Assembly (NCBI RefSeq): GCF_017497975.1
Contig: NZ_JAGDEL010000017.1
Location: 1 to 64,000 of the forward strand
Direction of reading: 5' to 3'
Length of the DNA: 64,000 nucleotides
Source: Metabacillus bambusae
GTDB taxonomy: Bacteria > Bacillota > Bacilli > Bacillales > Bacillaceae
Positions 7,024-19,540 of this stretch are shown here, piece by piece (the first letter of the stretch is position 1; every line of letters starts with the position of its first letter). Under the pieces are notes generated by a model, which saw nothing but the letters and a program-made list of their open reading frames with translations, was not told the DNA's origin and made no database searches. The position numbers and the translations under genes were made by a program.

Positions 7024-9414
7024 TCAATGTTTAGTTGTGGGGTTTTGAACATCTATTTCTAGATAAGATGATTGCAAGTCCACAGAAGATGTCTTTAATT
7101 TAATCGTTCCAGGCTGATCTGTGGCCTGTACGTAGATTAGTAGCTTGCCATGGTAAGCTTTCCTGAAATTCGCTTTATAATCCTGATGGCTTGTAGGGTT
7201 ACTACATTCAATCCCAATAATTTCACCCGGCCCATCAATTTCACAATGTAATTCATTCGTTGCTTCATAAACAAGATGATTGTCTTGATCTAGGATATTT
7301 ACTTCTACATGTGCCACATCCAGACTGTCAGCTTTAAGAGAAAGAGTGTCCGCATTCATTACTATCTTAGTTGGTTCGCCAGCTGTTTTTAACTCATGTG
7401 TACAACGGCTTTCTCCATTGCTTACGCCTATCGCCTTTAATGTACCATCACGATATGGGATATCCCAATAAATTGTCCCGTCGGGGTATTCTTCTCTCTT
7501 TTTTAAACCAAATGATTCACCATTTAAAAGTAACTCTGCCTCCTGGCAATTTGTACAACATACAACCCTTACTATTTCACCATCAATTCCCTTCCATTGG
7601 CAGACAACTTCATGATCCCAATTTATATGCCCCGGCTTTTCTTTATCCTCTATAGAGGTCACACCTAAATGGACCATATCTTTTCCAGACCATTGACTTT
7701 GTTTAAAAAAGTATAAAGGTTTTTTGAATCCAGCAAGATCCAGCATTCCAGGGGTTGCATGGCGGAGTGGCCATCCTCTTGCTTCACCTAAGTAATCAAT
7801 TCCTGTCCAGATAAATTGTCCTGATACATAGTCATTATCTTTCACAGCTAACCAAACATCATTATTCCTTCCATTCTCACTTCCATAAATAACTCTTTCA
7901 GGGTATTTTTTATGGTCCTTAGAATATCGAAACTCTTGATAGTTATAGCCAACCACATCAAGCGCATCCGGAAATTCTGTTTCATTTGACATTATGACAC
8001 TTGCTAAAGCAGCTGTAACAGGGCGTGTTGGATCATATTGCTTTACAACCTTTACCAATCTCTTGGCAATGTCACCCATTCCCTTTGCTTCTGGTTTGTC
8101 TACTTTGTAACGATCTTCAAGTACAGGATGTGAATATGGATCGTTTGGATAATCAATTTCATTACCGATACTCCAAAAAACAATAGACGGATGGTTCCGA
8201 TCTCTTAAAACCATATCCCTCAAATCCTTTTCCGCCCACTCTGCAAAGTCGGAAGCATAACCGTCTAGTGATGGTTCGCCTTTATTCCAGCCTTCTACCC
8301 ACTTATTCTTAGGAAATTCCCACTCATCAAATGCTTCATCTTGAACTAAAAACCCATAAGAATCACACATATCTAGCAATTCCGGTGCAGGTGGATTATG
8401 ACTCATTCTAATCGCATTTACACCAGCTTCTTTTAATAGTTGCAATCGCCTTTTCCAGACCTTGTCAGGAACTGCAGCTCCAAGACACCCTGCGTCATGG
8501 TGAATACATACACCCTTCATTTTAATATTCTTTCCGTTTAGATAAAATCCTGAGTCCACATCGAAATGAAAATATCTTACACCAAGTCGAGTAGTCTCAG
8601 AATCTATCACTTCACCATCTTTTATCACTTTTGTTTCTACACTGTATAAGTAAGGGTTTTCCGGTGACCAAAGATTTGGCTGTTCTAGTAAGATAGCATG
8701 AGAAAACTCTTGTTCATTATTTGCTGGAATAGTCTCTACGTTTGAACAAGCGGTAACTTCTTTACCGTTCGCATCCTTAATATTATGATTAATTTTGATT
8801 TCAGCTATGTCACTGTATTCATTTTTTACACTTGTGCGAATTTGAATTTCTGCTTCTGACGTTGTAATTTTCGGAGTTGTGATGAATATACCATATGGCT
8901 TGATATGCAACTTATCGGTCAAATTGATAAAGATATTTCGATAAATACCAGAACCTGGATACCAGCGAGAATCTGCAAAATCTGAGTGGTCTACCTTCAC
9001 AGCAATCACATTTTCTTTATTATCGAAGGTTAAAAACGGAGTTAAATCATAATGGAATGAGCTGTATCCATAAGGTCTTTTACCAAGAAATTGTTCATTT
9101 ATCCATACTTCACTATTTTTATAAATTCCATCGAATTGAATAAATATTTTCTTCCCCTTTAAACTATCAGGTACAATAAATTTCTTCCGATACCACCCAA
9201 TTCCTCCAGGCAAATACCCCGTTGAACTAGCATATTCCTTTTTAAAGGGCCCTTCAATACTCCAATCATGAGGTAACGTTAAATTACGCCAATCTGAATC
9301 GTCAAACTCACGCTTAAAAGCATCCAAATTGTCACCTTTTAGGAATTTCCAATCAAAATTAAATTTTCTACTCTTTACAGACAGGTCCCATTCTTGATTT
9401 AAAACATTTACCAT
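7024..9414 (-). CDS. Glycoside hydrolase family 2 (beta-galactosidase-like)
   Basis: 796-residue cytoplasmic GH2 enzyme without signal peptide. In order: sugar-binding jelly-roll domain (about 15-185), immunoglobulin-like domain (190-290), TIM barrel (295-585), then Ig-like C-terminal domains. The acid/base is Glu419 in WSIGNEIDYP and the nucleophile Glu513 in YGSENG; the RMSHNPP and CDSYGFLVQDE motifs are also present. The short C-terminus resembles DUF4982-type beta-galactosidases rather than LacZ. Last gene of the transporter operon, so it most likely trims the imported oligosaccharide. Specificity (beta-galactoside or another beta-glycoside) is inferred. Confidence 0.85.
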   Translation of the reverse strand: MVNVLNQEWDLSVKSRKFNFDWKFLKGDNLDAFKREFDDSDWRNLTLPHDWSIEGPFKKEYASSTGYLPGGIGWYRKKFIVPDSLKGKKIFIQFDGIYKNSEVWINEQFLGKRPYGYSSFHYDLTPFLTFDNKENVIAVKVDHSDFADSRWYPGSGIYRNIFINLTDKLHIKPYGIFITTPKITTSEAEIQIRTSVKNEYSDIAEIKINHNIKDANGKEVTACSNVETIPANNEQEFSHAILLEQPNLWSPENPYLYSVETKVIKDGEVIDSETTRLGVRYFHFDVDSGFYLNGKNIKMKGVCIHHDAGCLGAAVPDKVWKRRLQLLKEAGVNAIRMSHNPPAPELLDMCDSYGFLVQDEAFDEWEFPKNKWVEGWNKGEPSLDGYASDFAEWAEKDLRDMVLRDRNHPSIVFWSIGNEIDYPNDPYSHPVLEDRYKVDKPEAKGMGDIAKRLVKVVKQYDPTRPVTAALASVIMSNETEFPDALDVVGYNYQEFRYSKDHKKYPERVIYGSENGRNNDVWLAVKDNDYVSGQFIWTGIDYLGEARGWPLRHATPGMLDLAGFKKPLYFFKQSQWSGKDMVHLGVTSIEDKEKPGHINWDHEVVCQWKGIDGEIVRVVCCTNCQEAELLLNGESFGLKKREEYPDGTIYWDIPYRDGTLKAIGVSNGESRCTHELKTAGEPTKIVMNADTLSLKADSLDVAHVEVNILDQDNHLVYEATNELHCEIDGPGEIIGIECSNPTSHQDYKANFRKAYHGKLLIYVQATDQPGTIKLKTSSVDLQSSYLEIDVQNPTTKH

Positions 9415-9480
9415 ATATAACTTACACCCCTTGTTTAATTATTCAAATTGTAATTATTCTTATTTAACTTGATAGAACAA

Positions 9481-9505
9481 GGGCTATCAAACATGTTGAT
9501 AGCCC
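9481..9505 (-). terminator. Intercistronic stem-loop after the binding-protein gene
   Basis: GGGCTATCAA/TTGATAGCCC perfect hairpin between the solute-binding-protein gene and the GH2 gene. It may act as a partial terminator or mRNA stabiliser that favours the binding protein over the downstream enzyme, as in other ABC sugar operons (inference). Confidence 0.6.
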
Positions 9506-9532
9506 CTCCTTCACTTACATTTAATCGATAAA

Positions 9533-11113
9533 TTAATTACCTTCAACAAGCTTTTTATATTCATCCATTTGTTTTTGGATTTCATTCAATACTTTCTCAT
9601 AACCAGCTGCTTCTAATCTCTTACGCAAATCTTTAACAGCTTTTTCTGGGTCTCCCGCTTTACCGAATGCAATCGCTGGTACCATTTGTGCTGTCACTTG
9701 TGATAGAGCAGCAAGTTCAGCTTCTACAGGGGTACTATCGAAAACAAATCTTCCATATGGGAACGGCTTCTTAATTTTATCGTACTCTGCATAAACCTCA
9801 GTAATCCCTTCCCATTTATCAGCACTTGGAATTTCGAACTTGTCTACACGCCCACCCCAGAAGTTAGAGGAGAATGCATCCTTTGTTTCATCATAACCTT
9901 CAGGACGAACACGTTTGCCGTCTGCAATTTCGTATTGAACTCCTTCAATCCCATAGTTGAATAGTTTGTATATTTCCTCATCGTTACGAATTAAATCATA
10001 TACCATTAGGGCACGCTCAGGATTTTTACTATGAGCTCCTACAGCTGTAGCACCGTGAGTTACTGACATTGAAATTAAGTTATCACGTGTATCAGACCAA
10101 GCAAACATATCAATTTCTGAACCCGGTTGTTTCACGTCCATTTGCGGACGTAGACCAGAGAATGTTTCCGTATGATGCTGATCAGCTCCTGTTTTTCCAG
10201 CTTGGAATAACGCGCGAGTGTCACCTTTATAATTCAAAACATCGCTACGCCAGTATCCTTTATCTGCCCAATCCTTCATAAGCTTTGCATAGTCTACAAA
10301 AATATCTTCGAAAACTGGACTAGTAACTGTATACGCTTCATCATAAGATTTACCCCAGTAAATCGGGAATACTCCTGTAGCGATTGGAAGTTCAATCTCG
10401 TCCGAATAAGAAGTTGTATACCCCCATGCTGTAGTGACGTTTGTACCAGGTGTATCCCAAGGAATTACACCCTCTTTGTTGTCAATAATACCTTGGAAGT
10501 AATCACCTAATGTTTCAAAATCTTCAATAGGTTCAGTAATTCCAAATTCTTTTGCCCAATCCGTGCGATAGAAAAAGCCATGGTTAACCCATTGAGTATA
10601 AGAGTCCTCAGGAATCATTACAATTTTCCCATCAAATTTTGTTTGCTCCCAATTTTCATCGGAAACTTCTTCCCATGTTTTAGGTGCGTATGTTGGTAGA
10701 AGGTCACTAATATCCATGAATGCTCCTTTTTGAGCATTTCCCCATGCATCTAACCAGTCAGTAGCAGTGATAATTAAATCAACTGGTTCACCAGAAGCTA
10801 AAGTAAGATTATACTTTGTCATATAGTCCGCCCATTCTATCCATTTAATTTCAAGATGAGCGTTTACTTTTTCTTTTAATTTAGCATTTACTTGTTCCAT
10901 AACTTTTTCTAATTGTCCGTTGGTCGGCTTATCTCCCAACGCCATCATGGTAATTGTTACGAATTCAGAAGTATCAACTTCGCCATTTTCATTTACCTTT
11001 GTACTTGGATCTGACTTTTCTGAACTTGTTTGGCTGGATCCATTACAGGCCACAAGGCTAAAAGTTAACAACATTACCATGACCATTACCAAGAAATTTT
11101 TCATTTTCAACAT
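9533..11113 (-). CDS. Sugar ABC transporter solute-binding lipoprotein (LplA-like)
   Basis: 526 residues. The N-terminal signal peptide ends in the lipobox LVAC (Cys23), so the protein is lipid-anchored outside the membrane. The long extracellular binding-protein fold starts at TITMMALGDKPTNGQ and includes the WIEWADYMTKYNL and LIITATDWLDAWG segments seen in LplA/YtcQ-type large binding proteins. It captures an oligosaccharide for the two downstream-type permeases encoded just upstream. The ATG at 11113 lies behind GGGAGG. Substrate not determined; the adjoining GH2 genes suggest a galactose-containing or other beta-linked oligosaccharide. Confidence 0.88.
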   Translation of the reverse strand: MLKMKNFLVMVMVMLLTFSLVACNGSSQTSSEKSDPSTKVNENGEVDTSEFVTITMMALGDKPTNGQLEKVMEQVNAKLKEKVNAHLEIKWIEWADYMTKYNLTLASGEPVDLIITATDWLDAWGNAQKGAFMDISDLLPTYAPKTWEEVSDENWEQTKFDGKIVMIPEDSYTQWVNHGFFYRTDWAKEFGITEPIEDFETLGDYFQGIIDNKEGVIPWDTPGTNVTTAWGYTTSYSDEIELPIATGVFPIYWGKSYDEAYTVTSPVFEDIFVDYAKLMKDWADKGYWRSDVLNYKGDTRALFQAGKTGADQHHTETFSGLRPQMDVKQPGSEIDMFAWSDTRDNLISMSVTHGATAVGAHSKNPERALMVYDLIRNDEEIYKLFNYGIEGVQYEIADGKRVRPEGYDETKDAFSSNFWGGRVDKFEIPSADKWEGITEVYAEYDKIKKPFPYGRFVFDSTPVEAELAALSQVTAQMVPAIAFGKAGDPEKAVKDLRKRLEAAGYEKVLNEIQKQMDEYKKLVEGN

Positions 11114-11199
11114 ATTATTGCCTCCCTTTTATTTTTTTCAAAAACTATTACATAGTTCTTGATTCTATGAAATGAGGAAGTTCCCTCAACCATATTCAA

Positions 11200-12102
11200 T
11201 CATCCTTTTACTGCACCAACTGTAATACCTTGGATAAAGTATCGTTGAACAAACGGATAGAAGAGAATAACAGGACCGGTAGCAATAACCGCTGTTGCCA
11301 TTTTCATCGTTTCCAATGGAACATCTTGTGGCTGTACATTGGAAGCAGCCGCAGAATTCCTTATGAAATCAGCACTTGTGATTACGTTATAAAGAAATAG
11401 CTGTAACGGTCGATATTCCATATTGGGTGAAAGGAAAAGCATTGCATTATACCATTCATTCCAATATCCTAAGGCAATGAAAAGTCCTATTGTCGCCAAG
11501 GCTGGAGTAGACATTGGTAGAATTAATCTTAAAAAGATCGTGAAATCACCCGCACCATCCATTTTCGCTGATTCCGTAATCTCATGTGGAATCGACTTTG
11601 TAAAAGCCTTCATCATAATGATTAGAAAAGGACTCAGTAATCCTGGAAGCAGTACTGCTAGGTAACTATCTTTAAGATCCAAATATTGCGTTACTAGAAG
11701 ATAAAACGGGACAAGTCCACCAGAAAAAAGTGTTGTAAAGTAGATATAAAATGATATTTTATTACGATACAAGAAATCCGCGCGTTGCAAGGCATAACCT
11801 GTCATCGCTATAATAAACAAACCTATCGCAGTACCTACAATGGTAATTCCGAATGTTACAGCATATGAACCAATAATAAGTCTAGGGTTCTTAAAAACTA
11901 TTTCATATGCAAATGTAGTGAACTCTTTTGGCCACAAGGTAAATCCACTTTCCATAACCGCCTGCTCAGATGTGAAGGAAGATGATACGATCAAGACAAA
12001 GGGCAAAAGACAACATAAAGCAAATACACCAATAAACCCATAACCGATAATACGAACCATTAATGTAGAAAAATCTATATTCCGTCTAACCGTACTTTCC
12101 AT
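11200..12102 (-). CDS. Sugar ABC transporter permease (LplC/MalG-like)
   Basis: 300-residue inner-membrane permease with six predicted helices. The ATPase-contact EAA loop is seen as ITESAKMDGAGDFTIFLRLILPMS. The C-terminal end PFVQRYFIQGITVGAVKG is characteristic of the LplC/YtcP group. Starts 14 nt after lplB-like, with AAGGAGGGG upstream. Pairs with the LplB-like subunit to form the translocation pore. No ATP-binding gene lies in the cluster, so a shared ATPase (MsmX type in Bacillus) probably energises it. Confidence 0.9.
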   Translation of the reverse strand: MESTVRRNIDFSTLMVRIIGYGFIGVFALCCLLPFVLIVSSSFTSEQAVMESGFTLWPKEFTTFAYEIVFKNPRLIIGSYAVTFGITIVGTAIGLFIIAMTGYALQRADFLYRNKISFYIYFTTLFSGGLVPFYLLVTQYLDLKDSYLAVLLPGLLSPFLIIMMKAFTKSIPHEITESAKMDGAGDFTIFLRLILPMSTPALATIGLFIALGYWNEWYNAMLFLSPNMEYRPLQLFLYNVITSADFIRNSAAASNVQPQDVPLETMKMATAVIATGPVILFYPFVQRYFIQGITVGAVKG

Positions 12103-12116
12103 AAACGATCCCCTCC

Positions 12117-13085
12117 TTAAAACAATGAATTTTCTGGCGAAACCTTTTTAACAATCCAGTTAGCTATAATGACAATTAGGAATCCAAAAACAGATTGATA
12201 TAAACTTACAGCACTTCCTAATGAAAAGTTAAAATTCGTCATCAATGTTCGGAACACATAGGTTTCAATAATATCTGTTGTAGGATAGAGCATTGTATTA
12301 TTAGCACCTACTAGGTTATAAAACAAACCGAAATTTCCTTTTAATACTCCACCTAAAGAGAACAGCAGTAAAATGATAAAAGTTGGCTTAAGCCAAGGAA
12401 TAATGATATATCTAATACGCTGGAAAGCATTCGCCCCATCGATTTCTGCTGCTTCTAAAATAGCTTTATCAAGACCCATGATCGCAGCAAAATAGACGAT
12501 CGATCCATAGCCTGTGGATTGCCAAAGGAAAGTAATAACAATAATATAAGGCCAAATCGCCGGATTAGAATAAGTCTGTACTGGATCCATGCCAATCATT
12601 TTTAAAAATGAATTAAGTATTCCATAATCGTAACTAAGTATGTTATAGGCTAAAAGTCCAATTAGAACTGCAGAAATAAAATGTGGTAGAAACATAATTG
12701 TTTGTGATACTTTTTTGAACCATTTATTTGTCAGTTCGTTAAGCATGATGGCTACAGCTATTTGTAGGAAATTTCCTAGGATGATGAAAGCTAGATTATA
12801 AGCAATCGTGTTAAAGGTTAACTTCCATAAATCACCAGTCATGATCAAAAAGCGAAAATTATCTAACCCCACAAAAGCGCTTTCAAATATTCCAAGTGAA
12901 TAATCATAGTTTACAAATGCTAAATATAATCCTGGCATTGGTAAGTAAGCAAAAATAGCAAAGAAAATAATTGCCGGTAGGCACATGAGAAGAAGAGAAC
13001 GGTTTCTCCACATTCTTTTAAATGCAGAGTCTTTCGTTTGCTTTTGGACAACAGGTGTCGATGATTGTACAGTTACAGTTTTCAT
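12117..13085 (-). CDS. Sugar ABC transporter permease (LplB-like)
   Basis: 322-residue permease with six membrane helices after a charged N-terminal tail of about 30 residues. The EAA loop reads ILEAAEIDGANAFQRIRYII. The LPMPGLYLAFVNYDY region after helix 1 is typical of LplB/YteP proteins. First gene of the importer operon: permease B, permease C, binding protein, GH2. It has a GGGGGGA ribosome-binding site and a leader of about 250 nt that contains one of the GAAA-N4-TTTC operators. Confidence 0.9.
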   Translation of the reverse strand: MKTVTVQSSTPVVQKQTKDSAFKRMWRNRSLLLMCLPAIIFFAIFAYLPMPGLYLAFVNYDYSLGIFESAFVGLDNFRFLIMTGDLWKLTFNTIAYNLAFIILGNFLQIAVAIMLNELTNKWFKKVSQTIMFLPHFISAVLIGLLAYNILSYDYGILNSFLKMIGMDPVQTYSNPAIWPYIIVITFLWQSTGYGSIVYFAAIMGLDKAILEAAEIDGANAFQRIRYIIIPWLKPTFIILLLFSLGGVLKGNFGLFYNLVGANNTMLYPTTDIIETYVFRTLMTNFNFSLGSAVSLYQSVFGFLIVIIANWIVKKVSPENSLF

Positions 13086-13216
13086 TTAATCCCCCCCGAT
13101 TATAATCAGCATACTTTTAATTCAAAGCGGTATACGAATACAGTCCAGATACATGGTAATCTAGTAGTTTGCTAACCTTTCAAAAACACAATTTAGTAAG
13201 AATGTGCTTTTGAATA

Positions 13217-13236
13217 ATTTGAAATGGGTTTCATAT
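13217..13236. promoter_or_regulatory. LacI-type operator O3 (importer operon leader)
   Basis: Imperfect palindrome with core GAAATGGGTTTC (13221-13232), which in reverse is GAAACCCATTTC. It matches the operators next to lacZ at 16806 and 16905. It lies about 110 nt downstream of the inferred transcription start of the importer operon. Confidence 0.65.
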
Positions 13237-13317
13237 TTTTGAATGAAGTTAAGTTCTACAAATAGGAACACCCTACCGTAGTTTTTTCCAAGATATTCAA
13301 AAGCGATTGCTGACTTA

Positions 13318-13371
13318 TGAAAGCGGTTACTTCATTGACCTAATTATATTATTCCTGTATTAATAAGTAAA
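13318..13371 (-). promoter_or_regulatory. Importer operon promoter with cre-like site
   Basis: Read on the minus strand: TTTACT (13371-13366), 17-bp spacer, TATAAT (13348-13343). Just downstream, at about +7 to +20, lies a catabolite-responsive-element-like string, TGAAAGCGGTTACT on the + strand (13318-13331), which fits the CcpA consensus TGNAANCGNNNNCA except for the last base. This arrangement would block transcription when preferred sugars are present. Confidence 0.55.
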
Positions 13372-13469
13372 TATTATTTTTAAAATAGTTCGCTATTTCT
13401 AAATATTCTGAGTTATAATTTCACTTCATGTAAGTAAATATAAGTAGATATAGTTATTACTTTACCAAC

Positions 13470-13491
13470 TATTAGAAAGGGGTTTCATTTT
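13470..13491. promoter_or_regulatory. LacI-type operator O4
   Basis: Core GAAAGGGGTTTC (13475-13486) within ATTAGAAAGGGGTTTCATTT; in reverse GAAACCCCTTTC, identical to the core at 16905. It is upstream of the importer promoter and could form a repression loop with O3 (inference). Confidence 0.6.
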
Positions 13492-13508
13492 GTCTTTTCA
13501 TATAGGTA

Positions 13509-13590
13509 ATGTTCCTTAGCAAAAATAATACTAAGGAACCACTACCGTATTTTTGAGAAATAATAGTAATCAAACACCGATTACTATCAT
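13509..13590 (-). terminator. Two hairpins downstream of lacZ
   Basis: Arms TAGTAATC/GATTACTA (about 13565-13588) and GTTCCTTAG/CTAAGGAAC (13510-13540) follow the lacZ stop codon. Neither has a convincing T-run on the minus strand, so the role in termination is tentative. Confidence 0.45.
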
Positions 13591-13600
13591 ACTAATTATC

Positions 13601-16774
<3,174 letters not shown>

Positions 16775-16805
16775 TTAATCATACTTAATAATACAAACCA
16801 TTCTC

Positions 16806-16831
16806 AAATTATGAAACCCGTTTCATAATTT
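16806..16831. promoter_or_regulatory. LacI-type operator O2 (perfect palindrome)
   Basis: A perfect 26-bp inverted repeat: arms AAATTATGAAAC and GTTTCATAATTT around CC. It lies about 55 bp upstream of the lacZ start codon, downstream of the inferred promoter. The CC(C/G) centre and flanking GAAA/TTTC are shared with three other sites in the window. Confidence 0.8.
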
Positions 16832-16904
16832 GGTTTTGTGAATTAGAAAGAATAAGGAAATCCTATAGTTTTACAGTTACTAATAAACTTATGTATATTA
16901 CTTC

Positions 16905-16958
16905 AAAAATGAAACCCCTTTCATTTTTATCCTAACTTAATCGCTGATACCTTGTCAA
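16905..16958 (-). promoter_or_regulatory. lacZ promoter and operator O1
   Basis: Minus-strand TTGACA (16958-16953), 18-bp spacer and TAGGAT (16934-16929) form a plausible SigA promoter in the lacI-lacZ gap. Directly downstream, covering the start point, is the 24-bp palindrome AAAAATGAAA-CCCC-TTTCATTTTT (16905-16928). A repressor bound here would block lacZ transcription. Confidence 0.75.
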
Positions 16959-16970
16959 CAAATTATTTTA

Positions 16971-18005
16971 TTATTCTGAATATATTTTACAAGAATCCCT
17001 TAATACAAGTGATGTCGGGACAACGGTTTCTTTTTCAGCTTCTTTCTCATTAATTAAATCTACTAATATATTAATAGCAGTTTGACCTAGCAAATCGTAA
17101 TTTTGGCTCACAGTTGTTATTCCTGGAGGATAGTACTTTGCCAAATAAACATCGTCAAACCCAACAACTGAAATATTTTCCGGAACCTGTAGACCAAATT
17201 TAGTAAGGACTTTTATTACTCCGATTGCGACAAGATCATTTACACACACAACTGCTGTAGGTCTTTCTCTCAAGTATAGTAATTGCGCAGCGACTTCTTC
17301 CCCTGATTCAATATTAAACCCACCGTCTAATACCCATTCTTCTTTAACCTCTAACCCTTTACTTTTAATCGTTTTTATAAAAGCACTTTTTTTCACTTCT
17401 GTTGAACTAATTCCTTTTAGTCCACCAACAAATCCAATCTTTTTATGATTTAAATTTATTAGTAACTCAACGAGTTTGATAATGCCAGACTCTTCATCTG
17501 TTCGAACGATGTGAGCATCTACCCCTGCCATTTGCCCGTTAACAAAAACAACTGGAATTCTTTTCATCACATTTTTCATCTCTTCAGCATAGTCTTCATC
17601 TGTGTCGGTATCATTAATTCTTCCACCAAGATAGATAATACCATCAACCTGTTTTTCAATTAAACTTTGCAGGTATTTAGATTCATTTTCCGAACTATTC
17701 ATGGTGTTGCACAAAAACGATGTATATCCTAATTCTAATGCATGTGCTTCACTTTTTTGTACAAGTGTTGAAAAAAATGGATGATTTATATCTGGTAAGA
17801 TAAATCCAATCATTTTCGATTGCTTGTATAATAAGCTTCTTGCTAAACTATTAGGTCTAAAGTTATACTTTTCAATAACCTCAACTATTTTCCTCATTGT
17901 TTGAGGACGAACTTTTGCATTACCAGTCAATACTCGAGAAACTGTTGCTGGAGATACGTTTGCCTCTTTAGCAATATCATATATGGTTATATTTTCTTTT
18001 TTCAT
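16971..18005 (-). CDS. LacI-family transcriptional regulator
   Basis: 344 residues. The N-terminal LacI helix-turn-helix is clear: ITIYDIAKEANVSPATVSRV (residues 7-26), with hinge helix NSLARSL. A periplasmic-binding-protein-like sensor domain follows (about 62-340), with GFILPDINHPFF, VGGLKGISST and VGFDDVYLAKY. It likely represses lacZ and the importer operon through the four GAAA-N4-TTTC palindromes and is released by a sugar; effector unknown. The start ATG has GGAGG upstream. A cre-like site lies between this gene and its upstream region. Confidence 0.9.
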   Translation of the reverse strand: MKKENITIYDIAKEANVSPATVSRVLTGNAKVRPQTMRKIVEVIEKYNFRPNSLARSLLYKQSKMIGFILPDINHPFFSTLVQKSEAHALELGYTSFLCNTMNSSENESKYLQSLIEKQVDGIIYLGGRINDTDTDEDYAEEMKNVMKRIPVVFVNGQMAGVDAHIVRTDEESGIIKLVELLINLNHKKIGFVGGLKGISSTEVKKSAFIKTIKSKGLEVKEEWVLDGGFNIESGEEVAAQLLYLRERPTAVVCVNDLVAIGVIKVLTKFGLQVPENISVVGFDDVYLAKYYPPGITTVSQNYDLLGQTAINILVDLINEKEAEKETVVPTSLVLRDSCKIYSE

Positions 18006-18053
18006 AACTTTCCTCCACCGCTAATTAATTCAACGCTTTCTTGTAGTAGTTCT

Positions 18054-18067
18054 TGAAAACGTTCCCA
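18054..18067. promoter_or_regulatory. cre-like site upstream of the LacI gene
   Basis: TGAAAACGTTCCCA matches the CcpA consensus TGNAANCGNNNNCA. It lies about 50 bp before the lacI start codon, so carbon catabolite control of the regulator is plausible. Confidence 0.45.
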
Positions 18068-18309
18068 CTAATTGTTTTGCTGTTTTCTCTCTATTCAATG
18101 TATTTTTATCTTATCAATCTTTTATGATAAATGCTAATAATTTGTTATGGAATTAAATAAAAACAACTTACTTTCACTATCACTAATACAGGATTAGCCC
18201 CTACTACCATCAATCTCTTAAACTCAGCATGGTTCATTCTTTTTCTTGATACAATACGGCCTCACATTAACTAACTGGATACTCATATTCATCGAGATTA
18301 GAGGAATAT
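18068..18309. other. Intergenic upstream region of lacI
   Basis: AT-rich non-coding DNA between the ypcP terminator and lacI. A possible minus-strand TTGATA box near 18115 has no clear -10. No gene, RNA or repeat is recognised. Confidence 0.4.
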
Positions 18310-18369
18310 AAAAAGCCGCTGAAGTATTTTCAAAAGAACAGATGCTCTTTAAAAATATTCAAACGGCCT
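18310..18369 (-). terminator. ypcP terminator
   Basis: Long imperfect hairpin pairing GCCGCTGAAGTATTTT with AAAATATTCAAACGGC; on the minus strand it ends in TTTTTATA. It begins about 15 bp after the ypcP stop codon. Confidence 0.65.
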
Positions 18370-18383
18370 CTATTGCTACTCTA

Positions 18384-19253
18384 TTAACTAATGATTTTTT
18401 CTAACCCTCTAAATTCTAGGTCTTCAAACATTTTCAAAGCTTTAGACTTATCTATTTTTATTTCAGAATGTTCCAGACTATATTCTAATGGGACCTCACT
18501 ATGAATTTTTGCTAATATTCTTGATACTTCTAAACTTTCCAAATCTTTTTCAATCTTACTTCTTTGTGTCTTTGTTATTTTATCTAAGTTATTTAATAAT
18601 CCGTCTATGGAATTAAATTCTTTTATTAATTTAATTGCAGTTTTTTCACCTATACCCTTAATTCCATTATAATTATCGGATGAATCACCCATAAGTGCTT
18701 TAACATCACTAAATTGGCTCGGTAGTATACCATATTCTTCGATAAACGTATCCATTGAGAATAAACCATAATTGCCAATACCCTTCTTTAATATAGCAAC
18801 TGATGTATTGTCATTTATTAGTTGTAGTAAATCTTTATCTCCAGTAACTATAGTGATTTTTGTATCATTACTCATTTCCTTTACTATAGTACCTATGCAA
18901 TCGTCAGCTTCGTATCCTTTAATACCTATATTAGGAATACTTAGAGATGAAACCAATTCTTTAACTAAACCAAATTGGGGTAATAGTTCTAATGGAGCTT
19001 CTGCTCTATTTGCTTTGTATTCTGGAAATATTTTTGATCTATGTGTTTGTCCTTCCATATCCCAACAACAAATAATATGTGTTGGATTAAAATAATCCTT
19101 TGCACTAAAAAAATGTTTCACAAAACCATACAGAGCATTAGTTGGAATACCTTTACTATTTATCATAAAATAGTTATTCACTGAAGTTGCAAAAAACGAT
19201 CTAAATAATAAAGCCATGCCATCAACTATCATTAAATGTTTATTATTATTCAT
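18384..19253 (-). CDS. ypcP: 5'-3' exonuclease / flap nuclease YpcP
   Basis: 289-residue stand-alone homologue of the polymerase I N-terminal 5' nuclease. Metal-binding acidic clusters: MIVDGMALLFR, CWDMEG, GYEADDCIGT, TGDKDLLQL and MGDSSDN. An H3TH (helix-hairpin-helix) DNA-binding element follows at GIKGIGEKTAIKLI. Family members remove RNA primers and 5' flaps during Okazaki fragment maturation and act on R-loops. The start ATG follows GGAGGT by 5 nt. A family A repeat is inserted 66 bp upstream of its start. Confidence 0.9.
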   Translation of the reverse strand: MNNNKHLMIVDGMALLFRSFFATSVNNYFMINSKGIPTNALYGFVKHFFSAKDYFNPTHIICCWDMEGQTHRSKIFPEYKANRAEAPLELLPQFGLVKELVSSLSIPNIGIKGYEADDCIGTIVKEMSNDTKITIVTGDKDLLQLINDNTSVAILKKGIGNYGLFSMDTFIEEYGILPSQFSDVKALMGDSSDNYNGIKGIGEKTAIKLIKEFNSIDGLLNNLDKITKTQRSKIEKDLESLEVSRILAKIHSEVPLEYSLEHSEIKIDKSKALKMFEDLEFRGLEKIIS

Positions 19254-19310
19254 TATTTACCTCCATAATTGTTATTACTTCTTGCCCGATAAAAACGCTC
19301 AAATTAATGT

Positions 19311-19540
19311 TAATAAAAAGCTGTTTTCGCAAACTTTGTTGCTATTTACCAAGAAGTGCGGTGTAGTTGATTGCAGCGAGAGTTGCTCGCTTTCCGCGGG
19401 GCGGGCGGTGAACCTCCTCGGCGTATACACCTGTCTCACCTGTCCCGCTGCTCCCGTCGGAGTCTCGCAATCCGTTCCAATCAACCTTCAACAGTTTTTG
19501 TTTTAAAAGCAACAATCTATTAGAAAAGAGCCTAATAAAA
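19311..19540. repeat. Family A MITE-like repeat, full A2 copy, with 8-bp direct repeats
   Basis: Element 19319-19532 (214 bp), flanked by perfect TAATAAAA direct repeats (19311-19318, 19533-19540). Ends AGCTGTTTTCGCAAACTTTG and AGAAAAGAGCC; the centre is GC-rich and self-complementary in part (GCTTTCCGCGGGGCGGGCGG, CCGCTGCTCCC). It lies just upstream of ypcP. The open frames crossing it are not genes. Confidence 0.88.
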
